The notes: a model not told the origin generated them from the sequence alone. Positions 6,811-14,254 are shown, numbered from the stretch's first letter. The stretch is 18,868 nucleotides of DNA from an uncultured Collinsella sp. (GCA_902489965.1 CABUCA010000042.1:1-18868); one strand, 5' to 3'. Numbers and translations: made by a program.

Positions 6811-6843
6811 AAAAAGCCCGAGTGTCGCTGGGACACCCGGGCT
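6811..6843 (-). terminator. Rho-independent terminator of feoB
   Basis: AGCCCGAGTGTC (6815-6826) pairs with GGACACCCGGGCT (6831-6843), with one imperfect pair. On the minus strand the stem is followed by TTTTT (complement of 6811-6815). It lies about 30 bp past the feoB stop codon. Confidence 0.85.
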
Positions 6844-6872
6844 CGTGGAAAGGGGCTAATCCTTATTCGGAC

Positions 6873-9200
6873 TTAAGCGGAAACTGCGGCGGAAGCAGCG
6901 TTGGTCTCGTCCTCGTCGGTCCATGCATGCTTGGGCATGGGACGGAAGATCTGGAAGAGCATCGCAACCAGCAGCACGATGGCCACAACCGTCCAGATAC
7001 CAAACTGTCCCAACACAAGCAGGTTGTAGAACTGGTTGATGAACAGGCCGATCACCCAAGCGAAGATGCACTCGTAACCGATGGCAATCGCGAACCACTT
7101 GCCGGAATCCATCTGGTTGCGGATGGCACCCATGGCAGCAAAGCACGGAGCGCACAGCAGGTTGAACGCGCCAAAGGCGACGCAAGCGCCCATGGTGGGG
7201 AACATGCCGGCAAACGCGGTCCACAGGCTCGGGTCGGTCTCGCCCGCGTCGGCAACGGACAGCAGCGAGCCGGCGGTGGCGACGACGTTCTCCTTGGCGA
7301 CAAGGCCCGAGACGGACAGCGCTGTTGCCTGCCAGGTGCTAAAGCCAAGCGGGGCGAAGATCCAGGAGATCAGGTTACCGAGCATGGCAAGCACGGAGTA
7401 GTCCATGAACTCCTCGGAGATGCCGTCCATCGCGGGCAGGTAGCCAAAGGAACCATTGTAGCTACCAAAGTTGGACAGGAACCAAACCACGACAGTGGAC
7501 GCGAAGATGACCGTGCCGGCCTTCTTGATAAAGGCCCAGCAGCGCTCCCACACGTGCAGCGCCCAAGAGCGGATCGCCGGGAAGTGGTAGGCAGGAAGCT
7601 CCATAACGAACGGCGTCGGGCGACCGGCGAAGAGCTTGGTCTTTTTGAGCATGAGGCCCGAGGCGACGACGGCAAAGACGCCCAGGAAGTAGAAGAGCGG
7701 ACTGATCCACGCGGCGGTGGTGGAAGAATCGCCGATGATGGAACCCATGAGCAGGGCGATGATCGGCAGCTTAGCGCCACAGGGAATGAACGTGGTGGTC
7801 ATGACCGTCATGCGGCGGTCCTTCTCGTTCTCGATAGTCTTGGTGGCCATGACGCCGGGGACGCCGCAGCCCGAGGTCACGAGCATGGGGATAAAGGACT
7901 TACCGGACAGGCCAAAGCGGCGGAACACGCGGTCCATGATGAAGGCGACGCGGGCCATGTAGCCGCAGTCCTCCAGGAAGGACAGCATCACGAACAGCAA
8001 GAACATCTGCGGGACAAAGCCCATGATGGCGCCGATGCCGGCCACGATACCGTCGCAGACCAGCGAATCGACCAGGCCACCGTCCTCGGTGCCACCCGCC
8101 ACAAGCGCGTCGTGGACCATGGTGGTAATACCCGGAACATACGGGCCATACTGCGCCGGGTCGACCGAGTCAGCGTCGTCACCCGCGGCCTCGACAGCCT
8201 CATCGTAGGCGTCGCGGCCCTGGCCGAGCACATACCAACCGTCGGTACCAAAGAGCTGGTCGTTGGTGAAGTCGGTCACCGTGCCGCCCAAGGTAGAAAC
8301 GGCGATGTAGTACACGCAGAACATGATGACGACAAAGATCGGCAGGCCCAGAATACGGTTGGTAACCACGCGGTCGATCTTCTCGGAGGTGCTCATCTTG
8401 GCCGGGGCCTTGGTGAGGCACTCGTCGATGATGTGCGCGATCACGCCGTAGCGCTCACCGGTGATGATGGACTCGGCGTCGTCATCGCAATCCTGCTCGC
8501 ACTGGGCGACCAGCTGCTCTACGCGAGCAGCCTTCTCCTTAGTGAGGTTGATGAGCTTGCAGGCGTCCGCGTCGCGCTCGAACAGCTTGACGGCGTAATA
8601 GCGGCGCTTTTTGGCGGGAACGCTTGCCGGCAGATTGTTCTCGATGTGGTCCAGAACGTCCTCGATGGAGGAATCGAACTTGTGCTCCGGCACCTGGCCC
8701 TTAGAAGCAGCGGACTTCTTGACCTGATCGAACAGCTCCATGATGCCCTTGTTCTTAAGAGCGGAGATCATCATGACCGGGCAACCGAGCTTCTTGGAGA
8801 GCTTGTCCGTATCGATCTTATCGCCGTTCTTCTCGACCAGGTCGGCCATGTTGAGGGCAACGACCACAGGCAGGCCGGTCTCGATAACCTGAAGCGCCAG
8901 GTACAGGTTACGCTCAAGGTTGGTGGCATCGACGACTTGGACGACAACATCGGGCTCGCCGCTCATGAGGTAATCGCGCGAGCATTGCTCCTCGGGGCTG
9001 TAGGGGGAAAGCGAGTAGATGCCAGGGAGGTCCGTGATGGTAACGTTCTTGTCGCTTAGGAGCTTGGCTTCCTTTTTCTCAACCGTGACGCCGGGCCAGT
9101 TGCCAACGTAGCCGTTGGCGCCGGTGATCAGGTTGAAAAGCGTGGTCTTGCCGCAGTTGGGGTTACCCGCCAGCGCGACATGGATCTGAGAATCCGCCAT
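6873..9200 (-). CDS. feoB: Ferrous iron transporter B
   Basis: The 775-residue protein carries Fe(II) across the cytoplasmic membrane under control of an N-terminal GTPase. G-protein motifs are visible: G1 GNPNCGKT (12-19), the G2 Thr near 39, G3 DLPG (57-60) and G4 NMAD (117-120). The membrane part has about eight helices and both Gate repeats: SGCGVPGVMATKT (about 443-455) and FNLLCAPCFAAMGAI toward the C-terminus. The length is close to E. coli FeoB (773). An acidic stretch of about 50 residues (about 310-365) lies between the first membrane helix and the next, probably outside the membrane. ATG 9200 follows AGAAGGA. It is downstream of two feoA genes, with an inverted repeat and a hairpin in the gap. 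It ends in its own terminator. Confidence 0.97.
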   Translation of the reverse strand: MADSQIHVALAGNPNCGKTTLFNLITGANGYVGNWPGVTVEKKEAKLLSDKNVTITDLPGIYSLSPYSPEEQCSRDYLMSGEPDVVVQVVDATNLERNLYLALQVIETGLPVVVALNMADLVEKNGDKIDTDKLSKKLGCPVMMISALKNKGIMELFDQVKKSAASKGQVPEHKFDSSIEDVLDHIENNLPASVPAKKRRYYAVKLFERDADACKLINLTKEKAARVEQLVAQCEQDCDDDAESIITGERYGVIAHIIDECLTKAPAKMSTSEKIDRVVTNRILGLPIFVVIMFCVYYIAVSTLGGTVTDFTNDQLFGTDGWYVLGQGRDAYDEAVEAAGDDADSVDPAQYGPYVPGITTMVHDALVAGGTEDGGLVDSLVCDGIVAGIGAIMGFVPQMFLLFVMLSFLEDCGYMARVAFIMDRVFRRFGLSGKSFIPMLVTSGCGVPGVMATKTIENEKDRRMTVMTTTFIPCGAKLPIIALLMGSIIGDSSTTAAWISPLFYFLGVFAVVASGLMLKKTKLFAGRPTPFVMELPAYHFPAIRSWALHVWERCWAFIKKAGTVIFASTVVVWFLSNFGSYNGSFGYLPAMDGISEEFMDYSVLAMLGNLISWIFAPLGFSTWQATALSVSGLVAKENVVATAGSLLSVADAGETDPSLWTAFAGMFPTMGACVAFGAFNLLCAPCFAAMGAIRNQMDSGKWFAIAIGYECIFAWVIGLFINQFYNLLVLGQFGIWTVVAIVLLVAMLFQIFRPMPKHAWTDEDETNAASAAVSA

Positions 9201-9220
9201 TCAATCCTTCTTCCTTGTGT

Positions 9221-9246
9221 GCCTGCGCTGCTTTCTCCGCGCAGGC
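9221..9246 (-). other. Hairpin in the feoB leader
   Basis: GCCTGCGC (9221-9228) and GCGCAGGC (9239-9246) form a perfect 8-bp stem with a 10-nt loop, just upstream of the feoB ribosome site. No T run follows on the minus strand, so it is not a normal terminator. It may shape translation or RNA stability. Confidence 0.45.
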
Positions 9247-9275
9247 TGGATAATGTGCTTCAAAGATGCTGCATT

Positions 9276-9295
9276 AAGTTAGAAAAACCTAACTT
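9276..9295. promoter_or_regulatory. Inverted repeat AAGTTAG-N6-CTAACTT upstream of feoB
   Basis: A perfect 7-bp inverted repeat with spacer AAAAAC, extendable outward with imperfect matches (GCA...TGC), lies between feoA and feoB. The half-site GTTAG/CTAAC resembles the core of DtxR/IdeR/MntR operators, though the spacing differs from the classical boxes. The same half-site recurs upstream of the first feoA. An iron-responsive operator is the best guess. Confidence 0.55.
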
Positions 9296-9323
9296 TATCT
9301 GCAGAAATATGCGCCGCGAGTCC

Positions 9324-9545
9324 TTACTGAACCTCGACGACGGCGGCCTCCTCCTTGCGGATGGAAAGCTCGTAGCCGCGCACGTTGATCTCGACCGGAT
9401 CGCCGAGCGGTGCAACCTTCACGACCTTGAACGAAGTGCCCTTGATGAGCCCCAGGTCCATAAGGTGGCGGCGAAGCGCACCCTCACCGTGAAGCTTGAC
9501 GATGGTGGAGCTCTCGCCCACCTTAACGTCACCCAACGTCTTCAT
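9324..9545 (-). CDS. feoA: FeoA protein (second of two)
   Basis: This 73-residue cytoplasmic protein has the SH3-like FeoA fold. The start TLGDVKVGESSTIVKL, the conserved RRHLMDLGLIKGTSFKVVKVAPLGDPVEI and the final RGYELSIRKEEAAVVEV all match the family. FeoA works with FeoB in Fe(II) uptake and probably tunes its activity. ATG 9545 is preceded by AAGGGGG. The gene is 39 bp downstream of the other feoA and 123 bp upstream of feoB on the same strand, with the AAGTTAG inverted repeat in the gap. FeoB may therefore also be made from an internal promoter. Confidence 0.94.
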   Translation of the reverse strand: MKTLGDVKVGESSTIVKLHGEGALRRHLMDLGLIKGTSFKVVKVAPLGDPVEINVRGYELSIRKEEAAVVEVQ

Positions 9546-9584
9546 TTACTTGTCCCCCTTTCGGTTTTTATGAAATGCTGCAGA

Positions 9585-9827
9585 CTAACCGACGGTCATG
9601 ATGTGCATGGCAACCTTGGAATCGATACCAAAGCGTGCGCCCAGCACCGTAACGATGATATTGGCGCCGCTCGAGCTCACCACGTGGATTTCGCTGCCCT
9701 CGACAAAGCCGAGGTCCTTGAGGTGGTGCTTCATGTCCTCATTGCCCTTTACACGAGACACGCGCACGGTTTCGCCCGCTTTTACCATCGAAAGCGGCAT
9801 TGCCGGCATCTGCGGTCCGCAAGACAT
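9585..9827 (-). CDS. feoA: FeoA protein (first of two)
   Basis: This 80-residue FeoA-domain protein reads PLSMVKAGETVRVSRVKG, then HHLKDLGFVEGSEIHVVSSSGANIIVTVLGARFGIDSKVAMHIMTV, the normal SH3-like core. It has a short extension at the front (MSCGPQMPAM) with one cysteine. It is clearly diverged from the second feoA, so the two are not a recent duplication. Tandem feoA genes before feoB are common in gut anaerobes. ATG 9827 has AGGAG 7 nt upstream. It is the first gene of the feo unit, and its upstream region carries several GTTAG/CTAAC half-sites. Confidence 0.94.
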   Translation of the reverse strand: MSCGPQMPAMPLSMVKAGETVRVSRVKGNEDMKHHLKDLGFVEGSEIHVVSSSGANIIVTVLGARFGIDSKVAMHIMTVG

Positions 9828-9871
9828 GAGTGGCTCCTAACGTCAGTTCGTCCTTCACATCGACATGGTAA

Positions 9872-9921
9872 AAGTTAGCCACATCTATGTTCGCTTTAGT
9901 AAACTAACACGTGGTTAACTT
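9872..9921. promoter_or_regulatory. GTTAG/CTAAC half-site cluster upstream of the feo operon
   Basis: AAAAGTTAGCCAC (9870-9882) and GTGGTTAACTTTT (9911-9923) form a 12-of-13 inverted repeat, and TTAGTAAACTAAC sits between them (9896-9908). The half-site matches the perfect inverted repeat upstream of feoB (9276-9295). The position, 45-95 bp upstream of the first feoA, fits a promoter with operator sites for an iron-sensing repressor. Confidence 0.5.
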
Positions 9922-9970
9922 TTTGGAAAGGGTCCCCATTCAGATTTCGAAAAAGTTTCCTATACGAAAC

Positions 9971-10006
9971 AAAAGAAGCACCACAAAGACCATCTCTTTG
10001 CGGTGC
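9971..10006 (-). terminator. Rho-independent terminator of the HPr gene
   Basis: GCACCACAAAGA (9978-9989) pairs with TCTTTGCGGTGC (9995-10006), with one G-T type pair, and is followed on the minus strand by TTCTTTT. It lies about 57 bp past the HPr stop codon. Confidence 0.8.
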
Positions 10007-10028
10007 CTTGTCATACCAATTTATGCAA

Positions 10029-10049
10029 CAAAGGGGACTGTCCCCTTGT
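10029..10049. repeat. AAGGGGAC-T-GTCCCCTT palindrome
   Basis: A perfect 8-bp inverted repeat around one T (10031-10038 and 10040-10047) lies between the HPr stop codon and its terminator. It is too short and T-poor to be the main terminator, and looks like a small dispersed palindrome. Confidence 0.5.
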
Positions 10050-10062
10050 CACATTGATGCGC

Positions 10063-10311
10063 TTAGAGCGAGAGGTTTCTGATCGACGTGACGCAGGAGG
10101 CCTCATCCACGCCCGAAACGCGGAACACGACGTCTTCGCCACATTCGCCGCAGAGTGCCATGAGCCCTATAACGTCGCGGCCATCGGTGTAGCGGTCACC
10201 AATCGAAACCGACACGTCACTACGGTGCTTGGCAATGATGTCATAGAGCAGCGCAACCGGGCGGGCATGTAATCCCAACGGATCTTTAATCGTCTTTGTA
10301 AACTCGACCAT
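10063..10311 (-). CDS. HPr-like phosphocarrier protein with Asp at position 46
   Basis: This 82-residue protein matches the HPr fold of the sugar phosphotransferase system. GLHARP gives the phosphorylated His at residue 15, as in canonical HPr, and the following strand/helix pattern aligns without gaps to Bacillus HPr. The Ser-46 that HPr kinase phosphorylates is replaced by Asp (RDVIGLM). A CGEC motif (Cys 54 and 57) and another Cys near 72 are unusual. The start is ATG 10311 behind GGGAGGGG; an open frame reaches 10356, but HPr homology begins at VEFTKTIKD. The gene stands alone with its own terminator. It may be the main PTS HPr or a regulatory homologue; no other PTS gene is in view, so I leave the symbol empty. 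Confidence 0.88.
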   Translation of the reverse strand: MVEFTKTIKDPLGLHARPVALLYDIIAKHRSDVSVSIGDRYTDGRDVIGLMALCGECGEDVVFRVSGVDEASCVTSIRNLSL

Positions 10312-10390
10312 GTCCCCTCCCGCGACATCGCACATCGGCCGGCAAAACCCAGCCACGTGGTAGTTATTGTAGCGTTAGATGCTTGTTGAG

Positions 10391-10590
10391 GGCGGGACGG
10401 AAATCGCATCCCATTTCGAGCGTCAATGATGGGACACAGTTTCCGCCAGAAGGCTCAACCGGAAAGTGCGACCCGTTATTTGGCTGGATTCTGGGACGCA
10501 GTTTCCGCTGAGCGACCCTGGCGGAAAGTACATCCCATTCTGGACGCAAATTCCGGGACGCAGCTTCCTCGACGTCCGGTCACCCCATGC
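10391..10590. repeat. REP-like array of hairpin units, 62-bp period
   Basis: The block GGGAC-CAG-TTCC starts at 10431, 10493 and 10555, an exact 62-bp period, with a partial copy before it from 10391. Each unit holds an imperfect palindrome. In unit two, 10492-10508 pairs with 10521-10537 (14 of 17 positions); unit one pairs 10431-10444 with 10461-10474. It fills most of the 356-bp gap between HPr and aspS. No gene is present there. Confidence 0.75.
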
Positions 10591-10607
10591 CCTCACAACC
10601 TCGGCGC

Positions 10608-10644
10608 ATAAAAAACGAGGGAAGGCCCGCGTCCTTCCCTCGTT
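10608..10644 (-). terminator. Rho-independent terminator of aspS
   Basis: AACGAGGGAAGG (10614-10625) pairs perfectly with CCTTCCCTCGTT (10633-10644). On the minus strand it is followed by a run of T residues (complement of 10610-10615). It lies 23 bp past the aspS stop codon. Confidence 0.92.
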
Positions 10645-10667
10645 GCGGGCAATATGTAGCCGCTCGC

Positions 10668-12455
10668 CTACATCAGGCGCAGACTGACGTCCTTGAGCTG
10701 GGCGCCGCTAACGGCACTCGGAGCGCCCGACATAAGGTCGGAGCCGCTGGCCGTCTTGGGGAACGCCATGACGTCGCGGATGGAGTCGGAACCGGTGAGC
10801 AGCATGCACACGCGGTCCAGGCCCAGAGCGAAACCGCCCATCGGGGGCGCACCAAACTTGAGGGCCTCCATGAGGAAGCCGAACTGAGACTCGGCACGCT
10901 CCTCGGTAAAGCCCAGGAGCTTGAGCATGGACATCTGCATCTCGGCGTTGTGGATACGCATACCGCCGCCGCCGGCCTCAAAGCCGTCCATGACAAAGTC
11001 GTAGGTGCAAGAACCGGCTGCCAACGGGTCGGCCTCAATCTTGGCGATGTCGGTCTCGGTCGGCAGGGTAAAGGGCTGGTGCTCGGCAGCATAGGCCTTG
11101 CGATCCTCGTCCCAATGGAACAGCGGGAAGTTGACGACCCACAGGAAGTCGTGACCCTCGCGCTTGATCTCAAGCGCATTGGCCATGTGCGAACGCATGC
11201 CGCCCAGAATCTCGTCGGAGAGCAGGCGCGGGCCGGCGGCGAACATCACAAGGTCGCCGGGCTCGACGTCCATGCGCTCGCGCAGAGCGGCCATCTCCTC
11301 GTCCGAGAAGAACTTGACGATGGGGCTGTTGATGGAGCCGTCCTCGCGGAAGGCGATCCAGGCCAGGCCCTTGGCGCCAAACGTGGAAGCCACCCCGGCG
11401 AGCTTATCGATCTTGGCACGTGCCCAGGCACCGGCGCCCTTGGCGTTGATGGCCTTGACGACAGAGCCCTCCTCATTTGCGGCGGTCGCGAAGACCTTGA
11501 ACTTGGAGTTGGCAAAGATGTCGGTCAGGTCGACCAGGTGCATGCCATAGCGGGTATCGGGCTTGTCGGAGCCATAGGTGTCCATGGCATCCCAGTAGTT
11601 CATGCGACGCAGCGGCGTGGGCATCTCGACACCCATGCGGCCGAAGGCATCGGCAAGAACCTCTTCGAGCGCGCTCATGACATCGTTCTGGTCCACGAAG
11701 GACATCTCGATATCGACCTGGGTGAACTCGGGCTGACGGTCGGCACGCAGGTCCTCGTCGCGGAAGCACTTGGCAACCTGGTAGTAGCGCTCGACGCCAC
11801 CGACCATGAGCAGCTGCTTCAGAAGCTGCGGGGACTGCGGCAGAGCGTAGAAGTTGCCCGGCTGGATACGGCTGGGGACGATGAAGTCGCGGGCGCCCTC
11901 GGGCGTGGACTTAAACAGGGAGGGCGTCTCGACCTCCATGAACTCACGGTTGTGCAGCGCCTCGCGAATGGCAAAGGTAAAGTCGGAGCGCAGCTTGAGG
12001 TTTGCCATCATCTCGGGACGACGGAGGTCCAGATAGCGATAGCGCAGACGGGTGTCCTCGCTGGTCTCGATGCCGTCCTCGATCTGGAACGGCGGGGTGA
12101 CGGAAGTGTTGAGCACCTCGGCGTGGTCGGTCAGGACCTCGATCTCGCCGGTCGCGAGCTTGGCGTTGGTGGTCTCCTCGCCACGGGAGCGCACGACGCC
12201 GTGGATCTTGATAGGCCACTCGGGACGCATGGTCTCGGCAATCTTAAAGGCGTCGCCGTCGGAGTGCTCGGGGTCGAAGGTGAGCTGCGTGATGCCCTCG
12301 CGGTCGCGAAGGTCGCAGAAAATAAGGCCGCCGTGATCGCGGCGACGGCTCACCCAACCGGTGAGGGTGACCTCTTCGCCCACGTTCTCGCGGCGAAGCT
12401 CGCCGCAGGTACGGGTGTGCATGGAATGCTCGTCGATGGGACGGGTCTGGCTCAT
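10668..12455 (-). CDS. aspS: Aspartyl-tRNA synthetase
   Basis: This 595-residue class II enzyme joins Asp to tRNA-Asp. An N-terminal OB-fold anticodon domain contains GWVSRRRDHGGLIFCDLRDREG (about residues 33-54). The catalytic core has motif 2 (FRDEDLRADRQPEFTQVDIEMSF) and motif 3 (GFALGLDRVCMLLTG), with the bacterial GAD insertion between them. ATG 12455 has AGGAGG about 9 nt upstream. His 41 and the following GG in the OB-fold loop are typical of non-discriminating bacterial AspRS, which also charge tRNA-Asn for later amidation by GatCAB. E. coli-type discriminating enzymes have Leu there. The gene is divergent from serB and ends in a strong terminator. A 7-bp GC stem (12483-12489/12501-12507) lies in its leader. 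Confidence 0.97.
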   Translation of the reverse strand: MSQTRPIDEHSMHTRTCGELRRENVGEEVTLTGWVSRRRDHGGLIFCDLRDREGITQLTFDPEHSDGDAFKIAETMRPEWPIKIHGVVRSRGEETTNAKLATGEIEVLTDHAEVLNTSVTPPFQIEDGIETSEDTRLRYRYLDLRRPEMMANLKLRSDFTFAIREALHNREFMEVETPSLFKSTPEGARDFIVPSRIQPGNFYALPQSPQLLKQLLMVGGVERYYQVAKCFRDEDLRADRQPEFTQVDIEMSFVDQNDVMSALEEVLADAFGRMGVEMPTPLRRMNYWDAMDTYGSDKPDTRYGMHLVDLTDIFANSKFKVFATAANEEGSVVKAINAKGAGAWARAKIDKLAGVASTFGAKGLAWIAFREDGSINSPIVKFFSDEEMAALRERMDVEPGDLVMFAAGPRLLSDEILGGMRSHMANALEIKREGHDFLWVVNFPLFHWDEDRKAYAAEHQPFTLPTETDIAKIEADPLAAGSCTYDFVMDGFEAGGGGMRIHNAEMQMSMLKLLGFTEERAESQFGFLMEALKFGAPPMGGFALGLDRVCMLLTGSDSIRDVMAFPKTASGSDLMSGAPSAVSGAQLKDVSLRLM

Positions 12456-12482
12456 ACCAGTGATCCTCCTTTATGGATCTGT

Positions 12483-12507
12483 GCCGCCCCGTGTCGTTCC
12501 GGGCGGC
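12483..12507 (-). other. GC-rich hairpin in the aspS leader
   Basis: GCCGCCC (12483-12489) and GGGCGGC (12501-12507) form a 7-bp stem with an 11-nt loop, about 28 nt upstream of the aspS start and just before its ribosome site. No T-box or T run accompanies it. A possible -10 box TAAGAT lies further upstream on the minus strand near 12560-12566. Confidence 0.35.
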
Positions 12508-12711
12508 GTCGTACAGATTTGCCCAGCCTGCGTAAACCGCGCAGCCAGACATGGCGTTCTATCTTATCGCACCTGTGTCGATGTGCCGCGGAAAAGTAGC
12601 TCCTGCCCAAAGACTTGACGGAGACGAAACAATTGCCGCACCGTGGCACCCGCCCGCGCTCGTCACGTGCGACAATATGCCCCAATAAAACAGCACTTGG
12701 AAAGGCCCGTC

Positions 12712-13347
12712 ATGACTGCACGCCTCATCGTTATGGATATCGACTCCACGCTCATCAACCAGGAGGTCATCGACCTGTTGGGCGAAGAGGCCGGCGTAGG
12801 CGAACAGGTGGCACAGATCACCGAACGCGCCATGCGCGGCGAGCTGGACTTTAAGCAAGCGCTCGTGGAGCGCGTGGGGCTGCTCGCCGGCTTGGACGAC
12901 AGCGTGTTCGAGCGCACCTTTGAGCGCGTGACGTTTACCCCCGGCGCGCTGGAGCTTGTGCGCTCGGCACACAGCAAGGGCTGGAAGGTCGGCGTGGTGA
13001 GCGGCGGCTTCCACGAGGTCGCCGACAAAATCGCGGCCGCCGCGGGCATCGATTTTTGCCTGGCCAACCGCCTGGAGGTCGTGGACGGCAAGCTCACGGG
13101 TAAGTTGGCTGCCGACATTGTGACCAAGGAGTCCAAGCTCATCCAGCTGCTGGACTGGGCAGTTGAGTGCGGCGTCGACATGGCCCACACGGTCGCTATT
13201 GGCGACGGGGCAAACGACATCCCCATGATCCAGGCCGCGGGCACGGGCATCGCGTTTTGCGCCAAGCCTAAGACGCGCGAAGCCGCCCCGTTTGCCATCG
13301 ACGAGCGCAACCTGATGCTCGCCATGGACATCATCCTGCGTGACTAG
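12712..13347 (+). CDS. serB: Phosphoserine phosphatase
   Basis: The 211-residue HAD-family enzyme removes phosphate from phosphoserine, the last step of serine synthesis. The catalytic motif DIDST has Asp 9 (nucleophile) and Asp 11 (acid/base). Motif II VVSGGF, a conserved Lys region (TKESKLIQLL) and motif III GDGANDIPM all fit SerB. It is a short form without the N-terminal ACT-like domain of E. coli SerB. ATG 12712 follows GGAAAGG; the open frame reaches back to 12643 but HAD homology starts at RLIVMDIDST. It is divergent from aspS and 114 bp upstream of larB. No terminator was seen between them, but a palindrome is. Confidence 0.92.
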   Translation: MTARLIVMDIDSTLINQEVIDLLGEEAGVGEQVAQITERAMRGELDFKQALVERVGLLAGLDDSVFERTFERVTFTPGALELVRSAHSKGWKVGVVSGGFHEVADKIAAAAGIDFCLANRLEVVDGKLTGKLAADIVTKESKLIQLLDWAVECGVDMAHTVAIGDGANDIPMIQAAGTGIAFCAKPKTREAAPFAIDERNLMLAMDIILRD

Positions 13348-13383
13348 CCGATCCGTCTAACAATTGAATCAGTCTGTCCTATA

Positions 13384-13417
13384 GTTTCCGAACAATTTTG
13401 TCTTAGTGTTCGGAAAC
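13384..13417. promoter_or_regulatory. Inverted repeat upstream of larB
   Basis: GTTTCCGAACA (13384-13394) and TGTTCGGAAAC (13407-13417) form a perfect 11-bp inverted repeat with a 12-bp spacer, ending 44 bp before the larB start. No T run follows on either strand. The right arm overlaps a weak -35 (TTCGGA) set 18 bp ahead of a TAGACT -10 box (13434-13439). It is a good candidate operator for a lar regulator such as the nearby TetR protein. Confidence 0.6.
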
Positions 13418-13461
13418 ATACCCTTTGAGTGCTAGACTTTGCGCCGTCGAAGGGAACATAT

Positions 13462-14244
13462 ATGGATAAGCGAGATCTTGAGCAGCTGCTGAGCGATGTT
13501 GCCGGCGGATCAGTCACCCCTGCCGATGCCCTTACGCGCATCCAGACGGCGCCGACCGCCGATTTGGGCTTTGCGCAGCTCGATCTTTCGCGCGGAGTGC
13601 GCCAGGGAGCCGGCGAGGTTGTCTACGGCGCCGGTAAAACCGCCGAGCAAATTGCCGCCATTATCAAAGCATTACTCGATGCCGGCCAGGAGCGCATCCT
13701 GGTCACGCGCCTGGATACCGAAAAAGCCGCGCGCACCGCTGAGCTTCTCGACAACGACATCGACCTGGGATATGTCCCGAACGCCCAGCTCGCCCTGGTG
13801 GGTGGCAAGCCCTCCCCCACCGGCAACGGACGCGTTGTCGTCGCCTGCGCCGGCACGAGCGACCTGCCCGTCGCCGAAGAGGCGGCACTGACGGCCGAGT
13901 TCTACGGCAACGAGGTCGATCGCCTCTACGACGTGGGTGTCGCCGGCCTGCACCGCCTGCTCGCTCATGCTGAGGAACTTGCCCAGGCGCAGGTGGTCAT
14001 CGCCATCGCCGGCATGGAAGGCGCCCTGGCGAGCGTCATCGGAGGCCTTGTGAGCTGTCCGGTCATCGCCGTTCCCACCAGCGTGGGCTATGGCGCGAGC
14101 TTTGGCGGCGTGGCCGCACTGCTCGCCATGCTCAACTCCTGCGCCAGCGGCGTTTCGGTCGTCAACATCGACAACGGCTTCGGTGCCGCCTACCAGGCAA
14201 GTCTTATCAATCATCTGAGCGCCGGCACATCCCGCGCCCGCTAA
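13462..14244 (+). CDS. larB: Nickel pincer cofactor biosynthesis protein LarB
   Basis: LarB carboxylates and hydrolyses nicotinic acid adenine dinucleotide, the first step toward the nickel pincer cofactor of lactate racemase. This 260-residue protein has the family's helical N-terminal part (LEQLLSDVAGG...ADLGFAQLDLSRGVRQGAGEVVYGAGKT). Its C-terminal domain is PurE/AIR-carboxylase-like, from VVVACAGTSDLPVAEEA to CPVIAVPTSVGYGASFGGVAALLAMLNSC. The length is normal for LarB. ATG 13462 is chosen over GTG 13429 because AAGGGAA lies 7 nt upstream and the family starts at this point. The larC start follows 10 nt after its stop codon, with the ribosome site overlapping the stop, so the two are co-translated. 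Confidence 0.95.
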   Translation: MDKRDLEQLLSDVAGGSVTPADALTRIQTAPTADLGFAQLDLSRGVRQGAGEVVYGAGKTAEQIAAIIKALLDAGQERILVTRLDTEKAARTAELLDNDIDLGYVPNAQLALVGGKPSPTGNGRVVVACAGTSDLPVAEEAALTAEFYGNEVDRLYDVGVAGLHRLLAHAEELAQAQVVIAIAGMEGALASVIGGLVSCPVIAVPTSVGYGASFGGVAALLAMLNSCASGVSVVNIDNGFGAAYQASLINHLSAGTSRAR

Positions 14245-14254
14245 GGAGCATTTC

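Noticed and set aside
6822..9059. 745-codon open frame on the plus strand, antisense to feoB
   Set aside because: It mirrors feoB on the other strand. Its product is a low-complexity His/Asp/Gly/Gln-rich sequence typical of antisense frames in GC-rich genes, and it has no domain.
10587..12599. 670-codon open frame antisense to aspS
   Set aside because: aspS is beyond doubt, and the reverse frame has no ribosome site or recognisable motif.
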